DNA of 41,444 nucleotides from Syntrophomonadaceae bacterium (GCA_012515055.1 JAAYZA010000144.1:1-41444), one strand, 5' to 3'; counted from the stretch's first letter, positions 18,409 through 27,414 are shown. Numbers and translations are program-made. Notes: generated from the sequence alone by a model not told the origin.

Positions 18409-19375
18409 CAGGGATTTCCTCCGGCTTAAAAGGAATAACAGGAATAATCTGCAGTATTTCACCATCAGCCTTAAATATTTTCACCATGACTTCGGGCTGG
18501 TTTTTACCATCACCATAGCGGGCCACGATGCGGGCAGCATATTCTAAATCATAATTTCCCTCCCCGCCTTTAAGTAAAGCAGTCGGCCCGGGGAAATCAG
18601 GTACCACCAGCAGCAGATCTCCGGGGCGGGCCCCTTCCATAATCAAACGGTTTTCCTTCTGATTGCGTCCTATTATCAGTAAAGCATCATTTATAATGAA
18701 ATGGCGTCCCCAGCTCAGGATCCTGAAATCATCAGTACCGGCATCGGGTTTGACTGTGAGTATATATTTCAGCCGCCGACTATAGTTTTCATCCGTCAGC
18801 AGACAACCCCCTGCCGGGGAAGGGTATTCATTTATGCCGGTCTCTTCGGCCAGCTCCATTTGCCTTTTACGGCTGCGTCCGCTGATATCCAGCAATTGTG
18901 AACGATCTATCCAACCCTGTGTTTCTGGTATGGTTGGCTCCATTAAAAGGGCGGACAACGGGCGGACAATCAGTCCCGCCTGACCGGACAGGGAATCAAC
19001 TGCTTTCAAAGCGGAACGATTCTGGCTCATGGGACGCTGTCCCAAAACCTCTCCGGTAATAAGGAAGGAAGCACCAATTTCGTCCATGACACGGCGGGCA
19101 TTTTTCAGCATGAAGGCATGACAGTCTATGCAGGGATTCATATGCTGGCCGTAACCATAAACCGGTTTCAACAATACTTTATCCCGGTACTCCTCACTGA
19201 TATCCTCCGTGATCAAATCTATTTTTAATGCCGCTGCCGCTTCACTGACATAGGGTTTTAAAGCAAAAAAAGGAGTAATGAAATTGACTCCCGTCACTTC
19301 TATTCCTTGTTTCTGGATCAAAGCAACTGCCAGCTGCGAATCCAGACCCCCCGAAAATAAACTAATTGCTTTCAT
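18398..19375 (-). CDS. PP-loop ATPase, tRNA thiolase-like with NFACT-R-like C-terminus
   Basis: 325-aa protein of the group often labelled 'tRNA (5-methylaminomethyl-2-thiouridylate) methyltransferase-like, PP-loop'. The N-terminal PP-loop is SLFSGGLDSQLA (Ser8-Ser13), which activates a substrate by adenylation. The cysteines NPCIDCHAFML and SPAGGCLLT correspond to those used for sulfur transfer in tRNA thiolases. The C-terminal third resembles the small NFACT-R RNA-binding domain. The start follows AAGGAGTG. It lies downstream of a DUF523 gene with a 50-nt gap, likely one operon. The exact tRNA target is unknown. Confidence 0.8.
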   Translation of the reverse strand: MKAISLFSGGLDSQLAVALIQKQGIEVTGVNFITPFFALKPYVSEAAAALKIDLITEDISEEYRDKVLLKPVYGYGQHMNPCIDCHAFMLKNARRVMDEIGASFLITGEVLGQRPMSQNRSALKAVDSLSGQAGLIVRPLSALLMEPTIPETQGWIDRSQLLDISGRSRKRQMELAEETGINEYPSPAGGCLLTDENYSRRLKYILTVKPDAGTDDFRILSWGRHFIINDALLIIGRNQKENRLIMEGARPGDLLLVVPDFPGPTALLKGGEGNYDLEYAARIVARYGDGKNQPEVMVKIFKADGEILQIIPVIPFKPEEIPATL

Positions 19376-19425
19376 AGTTATTTACACTCCTTGATAAATG
19401 AGGTTTTGGTATGATTCAATTACTG

Positions 19426-19893
19426 TCACTCTGAGGGACAGCCAGTATCCATCAGATATTCCTCGTCGACAACCTTTATATTGTGCAGCTTCAATAATGC
19501 AGCTGTAACGCCATCGCCGCCAATTAAACGGGAACTGAAGGTACCATCGTAGATTTTGCAGCTTCCGCAGGAAGGGCTGCGGCTTTTAAAAACCGCCGTA
19601 TTAATACCGGCATTTTTTGCTAAAAGCAATGTTTTATAAGCGCCCCGCAAAAAATAATCGGTAAAATCACCTCCATAAGCACCAATAACACGGGCATAAC
19701 CTGCTAGCACATCTATTCCGCTGCCCCCTTTAATTTCACAGGGCGGGCGGGGGACGGGCAGTCCCCCCATTATTTCCGGACACACCGGCAAGTATTCCAG
19801 CTTTTTCAAATTATTATTCCATTCGGGCCGGTAGTTATTTCCGCCATTATATTTACAGTTGTCCCCGCCAAGACAGGCGCTGAGCAAAATCAT
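19426..19893 (-). CDS. DUF523 family protein (YbbK-like)
   Basis: 155-aa cytoplasmic protein with the DUF523 cysteine motifs in order: SACLGGDNCKYNGG, PVCPEIMGGLPVPRPPCEI, and KSRSPSCGSCKIYDG. The Cys and Gly pattern looks like a sulfur- or metal-handling site, but the family function is not established. It is the first gene of a two-gene minus-strand unit with a PP-loop thiolase-like gene, which fits a sulfur-transfer context. The ribosome site (CAGGGTG) is weak. It is divergent from the YheC/YheD genes. Confidence 0.88.
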   Translation of the reverse strand: MILLSACLGGDNCKYNGGNNYRPEWNNNLKKLEYLPVCPEIMGGLPVPRPPCEIKGGSGIDVLAGYARVIGAYGGDFTDYFLRGAYKTLLLAKNAGINTAVFKSRSPSCGSCKIYDGTFSSRLIGGDGVTAALLKLHNIKVVDEEYLMDTGCPSE

Positions 19894-19969
19894 AAAAACA
19901 CCCTGCCTATAAAACTTTAATATATTTATTGATATTTCGTCTCCATAATAGCAAACAAACAGTCATTTT

Positions 19970-19978
19970 CATATTATA
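19970..19978 (+). promoter_or_regulatory. Candidate sporulation-sigma -10 element, first YheC/YheD operon
   Basis: CATATTATA fits the -10 pattern of mother-cell sigma factors (SigK CATAnnnTA, SigE CATA-type). Transcription would start near 19985, about 23 nt before the gene. No good SigA -35 exists at the right distance. A near-identical CATATTATG lies before the other YheC/amidoligase operon at 28680. I see no clear -35 AC or ATA partner here, so this rests on the -10 alone. Confidence 0.35.
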
Positions 19979-20007
19979 AGTTACATTAATTAATTTTGGA
20001 GAAATAT

Positions 20008-21372
20008 ATGAGTAATTATACTATGTTTACCGCTGCGGTAAATACAAGACTGCCTGATTCCACCGTCCTGTTAACCCGGGATTTAGCCGAAACATTGGGT
20101 CTGCAAGGATCAGAACAGGTGCATTTTCATGTAGGCCAGACCAGTTGTAAATTAACTGTTGCCATTCGCAACTCCGACAAATTGAAAATGAAACTGGCGG
20201 TCAATCCTGGGGCATTAAAAAGATTGTTTTTACAGGCGGAAAAAAACTATGGAATCAAAAAAGATATGCATGGTTTACATCTGGGTCCTGTTGTAGGTAT
20301 ATCAGCCGATGTTTCCAACGAGAAAGGCAAGCCTTTCGGCAATCAGAGCTTTTTCTTCCAGCAATTACTGCAGGCCGGTGAAGCCATGGGAGAAATTTGT
20401 TATGCTTTCAGTCCTTACAGTATCAATTGGAGTAAAGGCACCGTTGCCGGCTATACCTATGGGAAAAAAGGCTGGCTGAGAAAAACATTTCCCCTCCCCA
20501 ATGTTATTTATCCCCGGGAGAGAGCTTATGCTGTCAATCATACCTATCGCCGCCGGCTGGAAAAAGTGGGGGCGCGCTTTTTCAACCCCCCATTAGTGGG
20601 TAAATGGGAGACTTATTTGATATTGAAAAAAAACCCTGACCTCACCAGTTATTTACCGGATACCAAATTAATAAAAAATTTCAGTCAAGTTGATTTAATG
20701 CTGAAAAAATATAAAGCGGTATATTTAAAACCCACTACAGGTTCCAAAGGAAAAAACATTATCCGGGTAAGTAAAAGAAAAAATATCGCCGGCTATGAAT
20801 ATCAATATGAAATCAACAATCTGATCATAAAGGGTAATGCTCCTTCACTGAGCCGTTTGCAAAGTTCTCTGCGGCGGGTTATGGGCAATCGTAGTTATAT
20901 CGTACAGGAACAGATCGATCTGCTGCGACTGAATAATAATATCGTCGATGTTCGTATCCTGGTGCAAAAAAATGACCGAGGTGATTGGGAAACCACCGGT
21001 ATGGCTTGCCGCCAGGGCAAACGGGGCTCCATAACCAGCAATATATCTTCGGGGGGCAGCGGCAGAAAACTGGACATGGTTTTAAACCAAAATTTTGATG
21101 ATGAAAACCATCGGGCAAGAATAATAGAAGAAATTTATTTCCTGGCTATTGAATCAGCAAAAACTCTGGAAAAAACCATTGGCCCGGCTGGGGAAATGGG
21201 TGTGGACATTGGCATAGATAAATCCGGGGCGGTATGGTTCATCGAGACTAATTTAAGACCGGCCCGCCACGTGTTCCTGCTCATTGGTGAACAGGACACC
21301 AGGCTGCGATCAGTAGAAATGCCCATGTTGTATTTGCGATATTTAGCTGGTTTTACCAGTAAAGAGAGGTGA
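20008..21372 (+). CDS. YheC/YheD family ATP-grasp protein (1)
   Basis: 454-aa ATP-grasp ligase-like protein of the YheC/YheD group, spore coat-associated in Bacillus. Residues 1-90 form the N-terminal domain typical of the group, ending in LHLGPVVGISAD. The ATP-grasp core follows: KPTTGSKGKNIIRV (ATP-binding loop), YIVQEQIDLLRLNN, VDVRILVQKN and GVDIGIDKSGAVWFIETN with metal-binding Glu and Asn. All expected nucleotide and metal residues appear present, so it should be an active ligase, forming an amide bond with ATP. The start is ATG 20008, behind TTGGAG. A second copy follows after 4 nt. The substrate is unknown. Confidence 0.85.
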   Translation: MSNYTMFTAAVNTRLPDSTVLLTRDLAETLGLQGSEQVHFHVGQTSCKLTVAIRNSDKLKMKLAVNPGALKRLFLQAEKNYGIKKDMHGLHLGPVVGISADVSNEKGKPFGNQSFFFQQLLQAGEAMGEICYAFSPYSINWSKGTVAGYTYGKKGWLRKTFPLPNVIYPRERAYAVNHTYRRRLEKVGARFFNPPLVGKWETYLILKKNPDLTSYLPDTKLIKNFSQVDLMLKKYKAVYLKPTTGSKGKNIIRVSKRKNIAGYEYQYEINNLIIKGNAPSLSRLQSSLRRVMGNRSYIVQEQIDLLRLNNNIVDVRILVQKNDRGDWETTGMACRQGKRGSITSNISSGGSGRKLDMVLNQNFDDENHRARIIEEIYFLAIESAKTLEKTIGPAGEMGVDIGIDKSGAVWFIETNLRPARHVFLLIGEQDTRLRSVEMPMLYLRYLAGFTSKER

Positions 21373-21376
21373 ACAG

Positions 21377-22702
21377 ATGAAGATTCACGGCAGCATTTCC
21401 ATTACCAGTGCTTTGCGGGACAAATATGGGATCCCGGTTAAAGATATCATCAGGATAAGAGTAGGCAGTATCGAAGTTTCAACCAGATTAATCTGCACAG
21501 AAGGGGAACGCTGTACCTATATGCTGTCACCGGAACTGAGGCGTACCTTGCTGATAAAAAAAGGCCGCCGTTTGCTGATCAGGTATGACAGCAGTCATGA
21601 TCATATCCATTTAGGCCCGACTATTGGCATATTAACCGTATCACTAAGCCACAGGGGCCAGTATGATCCCACCAGTATCAAAGCAGAACTCATTTACTTG
21701 AGCCAGGTCAGCAGGTCGCTAATTGGCCAGACATATATTTTCACACCGGGCTCAATTAACTGGGACAGCAAAACTGTTAGGGGATATACCTTCACCAAGG
21801 GCAGCTGGGTGGGAGCTGTTTACCCATTGCCGGATGTGGTCTATGACCGCATAACCAGCCGTACTTCAGAAGCCAGGAATCTGCTGACCAAACAAAGTTT
21901 ATTACAGCTGCCTCATTTAAAATATTTCAATCCGTCATTTTTGAACAAATGGAAAGTATATCAATTATTGGTCACGAATCCTGTTGTCAGCAAGTATTTG
22001 CCTGAAACCCGGGTACTTAATCTCGAAAACTTTAAGGAGATGCTGCTCCGATACAGCACTTTATTTGTGAAGCCCAGCAATGGCAGCCTGGGTAAAGGAA
22101 TAATAAAAGTGACCCGCGGTAAGGGCGGAGCGTTGAATTTTGTGATTTATGGCCGGGGCAAGGTGAAAAATCATGCTGAAAGCCCGGAGATATTTTTTAA
22201 AAAAACAGCCCGGGTCAGGGGGGATAAACCTTATATAGTGCAACAGGGGATCCCTTTAGCACTTTACCGGGGATCGACTTTTGATTTAAGGATCATATAT
22301 CAAAAGAACCGGGAAGGAAAATGGCAGCTGGGGAAAAAATTTGTCCGGGTGGCCCCCCGGGGCAGCAGCATTTCCAATCTCAGCAGCGGCGGACGAGTAG
22401 AAATAAGTAAAAGAATACTCAACTATCTATTTAATAATAAAGAGAAAGTCAATCGGAAATTTGAAGAAGTAAAAAACTTATGCTTGCAAACGGCATCAGT
22501 TCTGGAAGATAAAAGTGATGGCATTTACGGCGAACTGGGTCTGGACATTGGCATCGATAAAAATGGGGGCCTATGGATAATCGAAGTAAATTCCAAACCG
22601 CGAAAAACCACGGCCAGCGAATTTTCGACAGCTGTTATGCGGCGAACCTTTAAAAGACCATTGGAATTCGCTGCTTATTTAGCCGGCTTTTCCATCAAAT
22701 AA
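21377..22702 (+). CDS. YheC/YheD family ATP-grasp protein (2)
   Basis: 441-aa paralogue of the preceding gene with the same two-part layout: an N-terminal domain to about residue 90 ending HLGPTIGILTV, then ATP-grasp. Motifs are KPSNGSLGKGIIKV, YIVQQGIPLALYRGS, FDLRIIYQKN, SNLSSGGRVE and GLDIGIDKNGGLWIIEVN. The ATP and metal residues are kept. GAGAGGTG precedes the start, and the gene is 4 nt after the first copy, so the two are co-expressed. The copies are clearly diverged, suggesting different acceptor or donor specificity rather than a recent duplication. Confidence 0.85.
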   Translation: MKIHGSISITSALRDKYGIPVKDIIRIRVGSIEVSTRLICTEGERCTYMLSPELRRTLLIKKGRRLLIRYDSSHDHIHLGPTIGILTVSLSHRGQYDPTSIKAELIYLSQVSRSLIGQTYIFTPGSINWDSKTVRGYTFTKGSWVGAVYPLPDVVYDRITSRTSEARNLLTKQSLLQLPHLKYFNPSFLNKWKVYQLLVTNPVVSKYLPETRVLNLENFKEMLLRYSTLFVKPSNGSLGKGIIKVTRGKGGALNFVIYGRGKVKNHAESPEIFFKKTARVRGDKPYIVQQGIPLALYRGSTFDLRIIYQKNREGKWQLGKKFVRVAPRGSSISNLSSGGRVEISKRILNYLFNNKEKVNRKFEEVKNLCLQTASVLEDKSDGIYGELGLDIGIDKNGGLWIIEVNSKPRKTTASEFSTAVMRRTFKRPLEFAAYLAGFSIK

Positions 22703-22806
22703 AGGTTGATTACTCTGATATAAGCCGGACCAGATTATAAAACTAATCTAAACATTGACATAATTAAAGGATTACAAGTCTGTAACAGAGAATATTTAGG
22801 CATATT

Positions 22807-22832
22807 GCTGGGGTGGGAAAACCCGCCCCGGC
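22807..22832 (+). promoter_or_regulatory. Strong 5'-leader hairpin before pfkA
   Basis: GCTGGGGTGGG (22807-22817) pairs with CCCGCCCCGGC (22822-22832) over 11 bp, with two U-G pairs and an AAAA loop. It ends 30 nt before the TTG start and 17 nt before the ribosome site. No T-run follows, so it is more likely a leader structure, mRNA stabiliser or weak attenuator than a normal terminator of the upstream YheC/YheD gene. Confidence 0.5.
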
Positions 22833-22862
22833 TGCTTAAATTATATTCAGGAGGGCCATGTT

Positions 22863-23948
22863 TTGAAGAAAATAGGAATTTTAACCGGCGGCGGTGACTG
22901 CCCGGGACTCAATGCAGTTATCCGCGCCATAACCAAGACAGCCATCGGTATTTACGGAATTGAAATAATAGGTTTTATTGACGGATTTAAAGGGCTAGTG
23001 GAGAATCACTACCGGGAACTCAACTTTAAGAGTGTATCCGGGATCGGTCATACGGGAGGTACTATTTTAGGTACCAGCAATCGGGACAACCCCTTTAACT
23101 ATTTAGTCAGTGCCATGGGAGAAGAACCAGTATTCGCCGACAAGTCTGCCCAGGCAGTAAAAAACATCAATGACTCCGGTTGTGATGGTTTAATCGTTAT
23201 TGGTGGTGACGGCACTCTTAATATTGCCCAGCGCTTTCATGAAATGGGAGTAAAAATAATCGGTGTACCCAAGACAATTGACAATGATTTGATGGCAACT
23301 GATGTAACCTTTGGTTTTAATACAGCTGTTAATACAGCATCAGATGCCCTGGATAAATTACACACCACTGCAGAATCACATCATCGGGTCATGATTTTAG
23401 AAGTGATGGGCCGTTATGCCGGTTGGATTGCATTACATGCCGGCATATCCGGAGGGGCTGATGTGATTTTGATTCCGGAAATTCCTTATTCGTTGGATAA
23501 AATCATCGATAAGATCAGGTTCCGTTACAGAAATGACAAGAAATTCAGTATCATCGTTGTTGCTGAAGGTGCTGCGCCCCAGGGCGGTAAAATGGAGATA
23601 CAAAAATTGGTCCCCACCAGTCACGACCCGATAAGATTGGGTGGGATCGGTCGAAAAGTGGGTCAGGACATAGAAGAAAAAACCGGCATTGAGACCCGGG
23701 TGACAGTGCTGGGCCATCTGCAGCGAGGCGGGCAGCCGATACCCTATGACAGGATCTTATCTTCCCGGTATGGGTCGGCAGCAGTAGATGCTTTTGTTAA
23801 CAAGGAATTTGGCACCATGGTAAGCTTGCAGGGCCCATCCATTAAAACAGTGCCATTGACAGCAGCCATCAAAGATATTAAAAAAGTACCGACAGACAGC
23901 GAGATTATTAAAACCGGCCGGGCTATCGGCATCAGTTTTGGTGATTGA
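22863..23948 (+). CDS. pfkA: 6-phosphofructokinase
   Basis: Phosphorylates fructose 6-phosphate in glycolysis, 361 aa, longer than the 320-aa classic PfkA. TTG 22863 is the start, 7 nt after GGAGGG. Motifs are ILTGGGDCPGLNAVIRA, LGTSNRDNPF, VIGGDGTL, PKTIDNDLMATDVTFGF, ILEVMGRYAGWIALHAG and LGHLQRGG. GGDGT has the Gly of ATP enzymes, whereas PKTIDND has the Lys usual in pyrophosphate enzymes. That combination marks the mixed 'group III' clade, so the phosphoryl donor (ATP or PPi) is undetermined. It is followed after 21 nt by a sigma54 activator gene, possibly in the same transcript. Confidence 0.92.
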   Translation: MKKIGILTGGGDCPGLNAVIRAITKTAIGIYGIEIIGFIDGFKGLVENHYRELNFKSVSGIGHTGGTILGTSNRDNPFNYLVSAMGEEPVFADKSAQAVKNINDSGCDGLIVIGGDGTLNIAQRFHEMGVKIIGVPKTIDNDLMATDVTFGFNTAVNTASDALDKLHTTAESHHRVMILEVMGRYAGWIALHAGISGGADVILIPEIPYSLDKIIDKIRFRYRNDKKFSIIVVAEGAAPQGGKMEIQKLVPTSHDPIRLGGIGRKVGQDIEEKTGIETRVTVLGHLQRGGQPIPYDRILSSRYGSAAVDAFVNKEFGTMVSLQGPSIKTVPLTAAIKDIKKVPTDSEIIKTGRAIGISFGD

Positions 23949-23969
23949 AAAGCCTGATGGAGGTTAACC

Positions 23970-25622
23970 ATGTTAATCAGCGGTATAATGCGCAAAGAAT
24001 TTCACAGCTTGAAAAATGATGACAGCCTGGATACTGCCTGCAAAATGATGAATGATCATCACCTTTATGGAGCCCCGGTAGTAGACGACGAGGATAGAAT
24101 AGTGGGTATTTTTACCCGGCCGCATCTGATCAGAGCATTGATGAACAAGCTGCCGCCTGAAACCCCGGTGGAAAATATCATGCAATCCAAAGTAATTACC
24201 ATAAAAGTGGATCATGAAGTCAATGAAACCATCAAATTGTTTATTGAAACCGGCTATCATCATTATCCGGTAACAGATGATGAGGGACATTTGCTGGGAC
24301 TGGTGGTTTCCACCGATTTGATGCAGGAAGGAACCAGGGAATTGTATAAACTTTTGGGCAACTATAATTACGACTATACTGATTCAGCCCTGGTCCGCAT
24401 CGATACCAAAGGATATATCCGTTCCATGAGTGAAAAAGCTCTGGATTTTTTAGGTTTGGAAGCTTCCCAGATCATAAACAAACACATTATCGAAACAATT
24501 CCCATCATGGAAAAGTTCACCACCGGCATATTTTCAGATGCCCATAAAGTAAAAGAGCTGTCAACCCAGTTGAATCTGGCCGAAAAAAGGATCGAATACT
24601 ATCGCGCCGAATTAGACAGTTTACTTAATACAGACAATTCCTTTAATGAAATTATCGGTATTTCACCGGAAATGAAGAAATTACGCCAAATGGGGATGCG
24701 GGCGGCCAAAACTTCTTCGACCATTTTAATCAAGGGGGAAAGTGGAACCGGGAAAGAATTGCTGGCCCATGCCATACATAATTTCAGTCCCCGCAGCAAG
24801 GAACCCTTTATCAAAGTCAATTGTGCTGCCATACCGGAAACCCTTATTGAATCAGAATTCTTTGGTTATTGCGAAGGAGCTTTCACCGGTGCTATCAAAG
24901 GCGGAAAACCGGGTAAATTTGAACTGGCCGATGGGGGTTCAATATTCCTGGATGAAATCGGTGATTTGCAGCCCGCCCTCCAGGCCAAATTACTCCGGGT
25001 GTTACAGGAATTCGAATTTGAACGATTGGGAGCTGTAAAACCGACCCGGGTCGATGTAAGAGTAATTGCTGCCACCAACCGTAATTTAAAAGAAATGGTC
25101 GCTAATGGACAATTCCGGGAAGATCTGTTCTATCGCATCAGTGTGGTAGAGTTGGAAACAACTCCTTTGCGGGCGCGGAAAATAGACATAGATTATATGA
25201 CCGACTATTTGATCGAAAAGATATCCCATCGATTAAAAATTAAAGTTGAGGGAATCAGCCATAATGCACGAATCGCCCTGAAAAACTATGATTTTCCCGG
25301 CAATGTAAGAGAACTGGAAAACATCCTGGAAAGAGCCATTAATTTTGTTGAAGATGGTGAATTGATCGAAGTGCATCATCTGACACCAATGCTAAAAAGC
25401 ATACAGATCAAAACTGATATTTTTAAAGAAAACACCACCCCCACTTTCACCTCTCTGGCGGAAGCAGTATCATTTGCAGAAGAAACTGCCATTCGCAAGG
25501 CGCTTAAAAATTCTAAAGGCAATCGAAGTGAGGCTGCTAAAGCACTTAATATCCATAGATCATTACTGTATAAAAAAATTGTAAAATATAATATAGCCAG
25601 GAAAGGGGAGGGGAGGTATTAG
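23970..25622 (+). CDS. Sigma-54 activator with CBS pair and PAS domain
   Basis: 550-aa bacterial enhancer-binding protein. Residues 1-125 are two CBS domains (MRKEFHSLKNDDSLDTACKM and IMQSKVITIKVDHEVNETIK), which in this family sense adenine nucleotides. About 130-190 is a PAS-like domain, then a coiled coil. The AAA+ domain has Walker A GESGTGKE (256-263), GAFTGA (303-308) for sigma54 contact, and FLDEIGDLQ Walker B. The C-terminal Fis HTH is GNRSEAAKALNIHRSLLYKK. There is no receiver domain, so control is by ligand rather than phosphorylation. The 3' end overlaps the likely start of the 3-hydroxyacyl-CoA dehydrogenase gene. I found no convincing -24/-12 promoter within the window. Confidence 0.92.
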   Translation: MLISGIMRKEFHSLKNDDSLDTACKMMNDHHLYGAPVVDDEDRIVGIFTRPHLIRALMNKLPPETPVENIMQSKVITIKVDHEVNETIKLFIETGYHHYPVTDDEGHLLGLVVSTDLMQEGTRELYKLLGNYNYDYTDSALVRIDTKGYIRSMSEKALDFLGLEASQIINKHIIETIPIMEKFTTGIFSDAHKVKELSTQLNLAEKRIEYYRAELDSLLNTDNSFNEIIGISPEMKKLRQMGMRAAKTSSTILIKGESGTGKELLAHAIHNFSPRSKEPFIKVNCAAIPETLIESEFFGYCEGAFTGAIKGGKPGKFELADGGSIFLDEIGDLQPALQAKLLRVLQEFEFERLGAVKPTRVDVRVIAATNRNLKEMVANGQFREDLFYRISVVELETTPLRARKIDIDYMTDYLIEKISHRLKIKVEGISHNARIALKNYDFPGNVRELENILERAINFVEDGELIEVHHLTPMLKSIQIKTDIFKENTTPTFTSLAEAVSFAEETAIRKALKNSKGNRSEAAKALNIHRSLLYKKIVKYNIARKGEGRY

Positions 25623-26475
25623 TACCGAGATAAATAGAATTGCTGTACTGGGTGCCGGGATTATGGGGGCCGGCATTGCCCAGGCTGCTGCCCGGGCCGG
25701 AATGCAGGTCATATTAAGAGATTTGCAAAAATCTCTGGTGGAAGATGGTTTAAGAACCATTGAAGCCAATCTTGACCAGGAAATAAAAATGGGGCAGATT
25801 AAACCCGCGGACAAAGACCTGGTTTTAAGCAGGATCGAGGCTACCACTGATCTGGCACAATTATATGATGTGGATCTGGTCAATGAAGCGGTGGTAGAGA
25901 ATATGGCCGTAAAAAAGCAGCTCTTCGCTGAACTGGATGATATTTGCCCCAGGAATACCATACTGGCAAGCAACACTTCGTCATTATCCATTACAGAAAT
26001 TGCTGCAGCAACCAGACGTCAGGATCAGGTACTGGGGATGCATTTTTTCAAGCCGGTAGCAACGACATACCTGGTAGAATTGGTCAGGGGGATGGAAACC
26101 AGCGACGATACCATCAATGTGGGGAAGGATTTTGCCCAAAGGATTGGTAAATTCAGTGTTGTTGTCAATCGTGAAAGCCCTGGATTTATTGTAAACCGCA
26201 TTCTAATACCCTATATCAACGAAGCTGTTTTCGCTTATGTTGAGGGTCTGGCGGGTGTAGAAGAGATAGATACAGCAATGAAGCTGGGTGCAGGTATGCC
26301 GGAAGGTCCTCTGGAAATGGCGGACAGGATTGGTTTGGATACGGTCTATTCAGTAATGATGGTATTCTACAATGAATTCCGGGATCCTAAATATCGACCG
26401 CATCCTTTCTTTTCAACCATGGTCAGAGCAGGATATTATGGCATCAAAAGCGGCAAAGGCTTTTATAATTACTGA
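25618..26475 (+). CDS. hbd: 3-hydroxybutyryl-CoA dehydrogenase, apparent ATT start
   Basis: NAD-dependent 3-hydroxyacyl-CoA dehydrogenase (butyrate fermentation or beta-oxidation). The only ATG, at 25663, falls inside the Rossmann motif (VLGAGIMGAGIAQ), so it cannot be the true start. Upstream in frame to the stop at 25594 there is no ATG, GTG or TTG. Starting at ATT 25618 gives (M)STEINRIAVLGAG, a normal N-terminus and 285 aa, close to the usual 282. AAAGGGGAG lies 7 nt before it, and the codon overlaps the preceding stop as ATTAG, allowing coupled reinitiation. ATA 25630 is an alternative. Other motifs: SNTSSLSIT, GMHFFKPVATTYLVELVRG with catalytic His and Glu, and SPGFIVNRILIPYINEA. Confidence 0.9.
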   Translation: MSTEINRIAVLGAGIMGAGIAQAAARAGMQVILRDLQKSLVEDGLRTIEANLDQEIKMGQIKPADKDLVLSRIEATTDLAQLYDVDLVNEAVVENMAVKKQLFAELDDICPRNTILASNTSSLSITEIAAATRRQDQVLGMHFFKPVATTYLVELVRGMETSDDTINVGKDFAQRIGKFSVVVNRESPGFIVNRILIPYINEAVFAYVEGLAGVEEIDTAMKLGAGMPEGPLEMADRIGLDTVYSVMMVFYNEFRDPKYRPHPFFSTMVRAGYYGIKSGKGFYNY

Positions 26476-26500
26476 TCATTATATTTAAGGGGGAGTGTAA

Positions 26501-27328
26501 ATGGAATTTTTAGCAAAGAAGTCGAATGGCAGCTGGTTCGGTTTATTGTTGGGTATTGTAATTTTCGGGTTTTTCATCTGGGGCATAAATTATTCACTGG
26601 GACCGGAGGATCTGGCCCTGGCCATCATGCTTTACATACCGGTATATTTGTTTATAGGAATTTTTGTGGTACTTTTATGGGGGGCTTTTACACTTAAATA
26701 TATCTGTGACGAAGATCAACTGATAATTAACTGGGGATTTATAAAAGCGAAAATCCCCTGGAATGAGATTGAAACCATTGAGAAGATTGAAGGAAAGGTA
26801 AATTATTACTCCATACTGGGTATGAGCTGGCCCGGGTTTATTGCCGGCTTATATTCGGCCCGCGGTTTGGGTTATATTAAAATGTATGGTTCGGATAATT
26901 CCACAGGTTTTTTGCTGTTAAGAACCAACCTGGGATTGTACGGATTAACCCCTGAGAGTCCGGAATTAGCCCGTATAATTGCTTCCAGAGCAGGGAAAAC
27001 CATTGATATTGTGGACATGAATGATTTGCCCCCGGAAAAGAAAGGTATAGATTTGCATGCCGACAACTTTTATAAATTATTATTACAGATCAATGTGGTG
27101 TTCATATCCCTGTACGGTTTATATCTATTAATATTTTTTCCCGGTTCCGGAGCCCCCCGGTTTATAATATTATTGCTGATCCTGGCAGTTGCTTTGTTTT
27201 TCTTCACCCTGGGAAATGCTGCCCGGTTATATCAATTCAGCACCACAGGGGGCTATGTCATGCTAATGGTAGGCATTGCAGTGACGGGAATATTCTTCAT
27301 TCTATCATTGTCAGAAATTCATCTTTAG
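26501..27328 (+). CDS. Membrane protein with bacterial PH-like domain
   Basis: 275-aa protein of unknown function. It has two N-terminal helices (LLGIVIFGFFIWGINYSL and IPVYLFIGIFVVLLW), a soluble middle and three hydrophobic segments at the C-terminus. The middle part YICDEDQLIINWGFIKAKIP followed by WNEIETIEKIEG has the look of bPH-type domains (DUF304/PF10882-like). It follows hbd by 25 nt behind AAGGGGGAG and is probably in the same transcript. No catalytic motif is seen. Confidence 0.7.
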   Translation: MEFLAKKSNGSWFGLLLGIVIFGFFIWGINYSLGPEDLALAIMLYIPVYLFIGIFVVLLWGAFTLKYICDEDQLIINWGFIKAKIPWNEIETIEKIEGKVNYYSILGMSWPGFIAGLYSARGLGYIKMYGSDNSTGFLLLRTNLGLYGLTPESPELARIIASRAGKTIDIVDMNDLPPEKKGIDLHADNFYKLLLQINVVFISLYGLYLLIFFPGSGAPRFIILLLILAVALFFFTLGNAARLYQFSTTGGYVMLMVGIAVTGIFFILSLSEIHL

Positions 27329-27414
27329 CGGAAATCCGGGGAAAAGTCGTAGTTAACATAATATATTTATTGTAAAATAAATAACAAATGCAGCGGAAAG
27401 GTAAATGATAGAAA

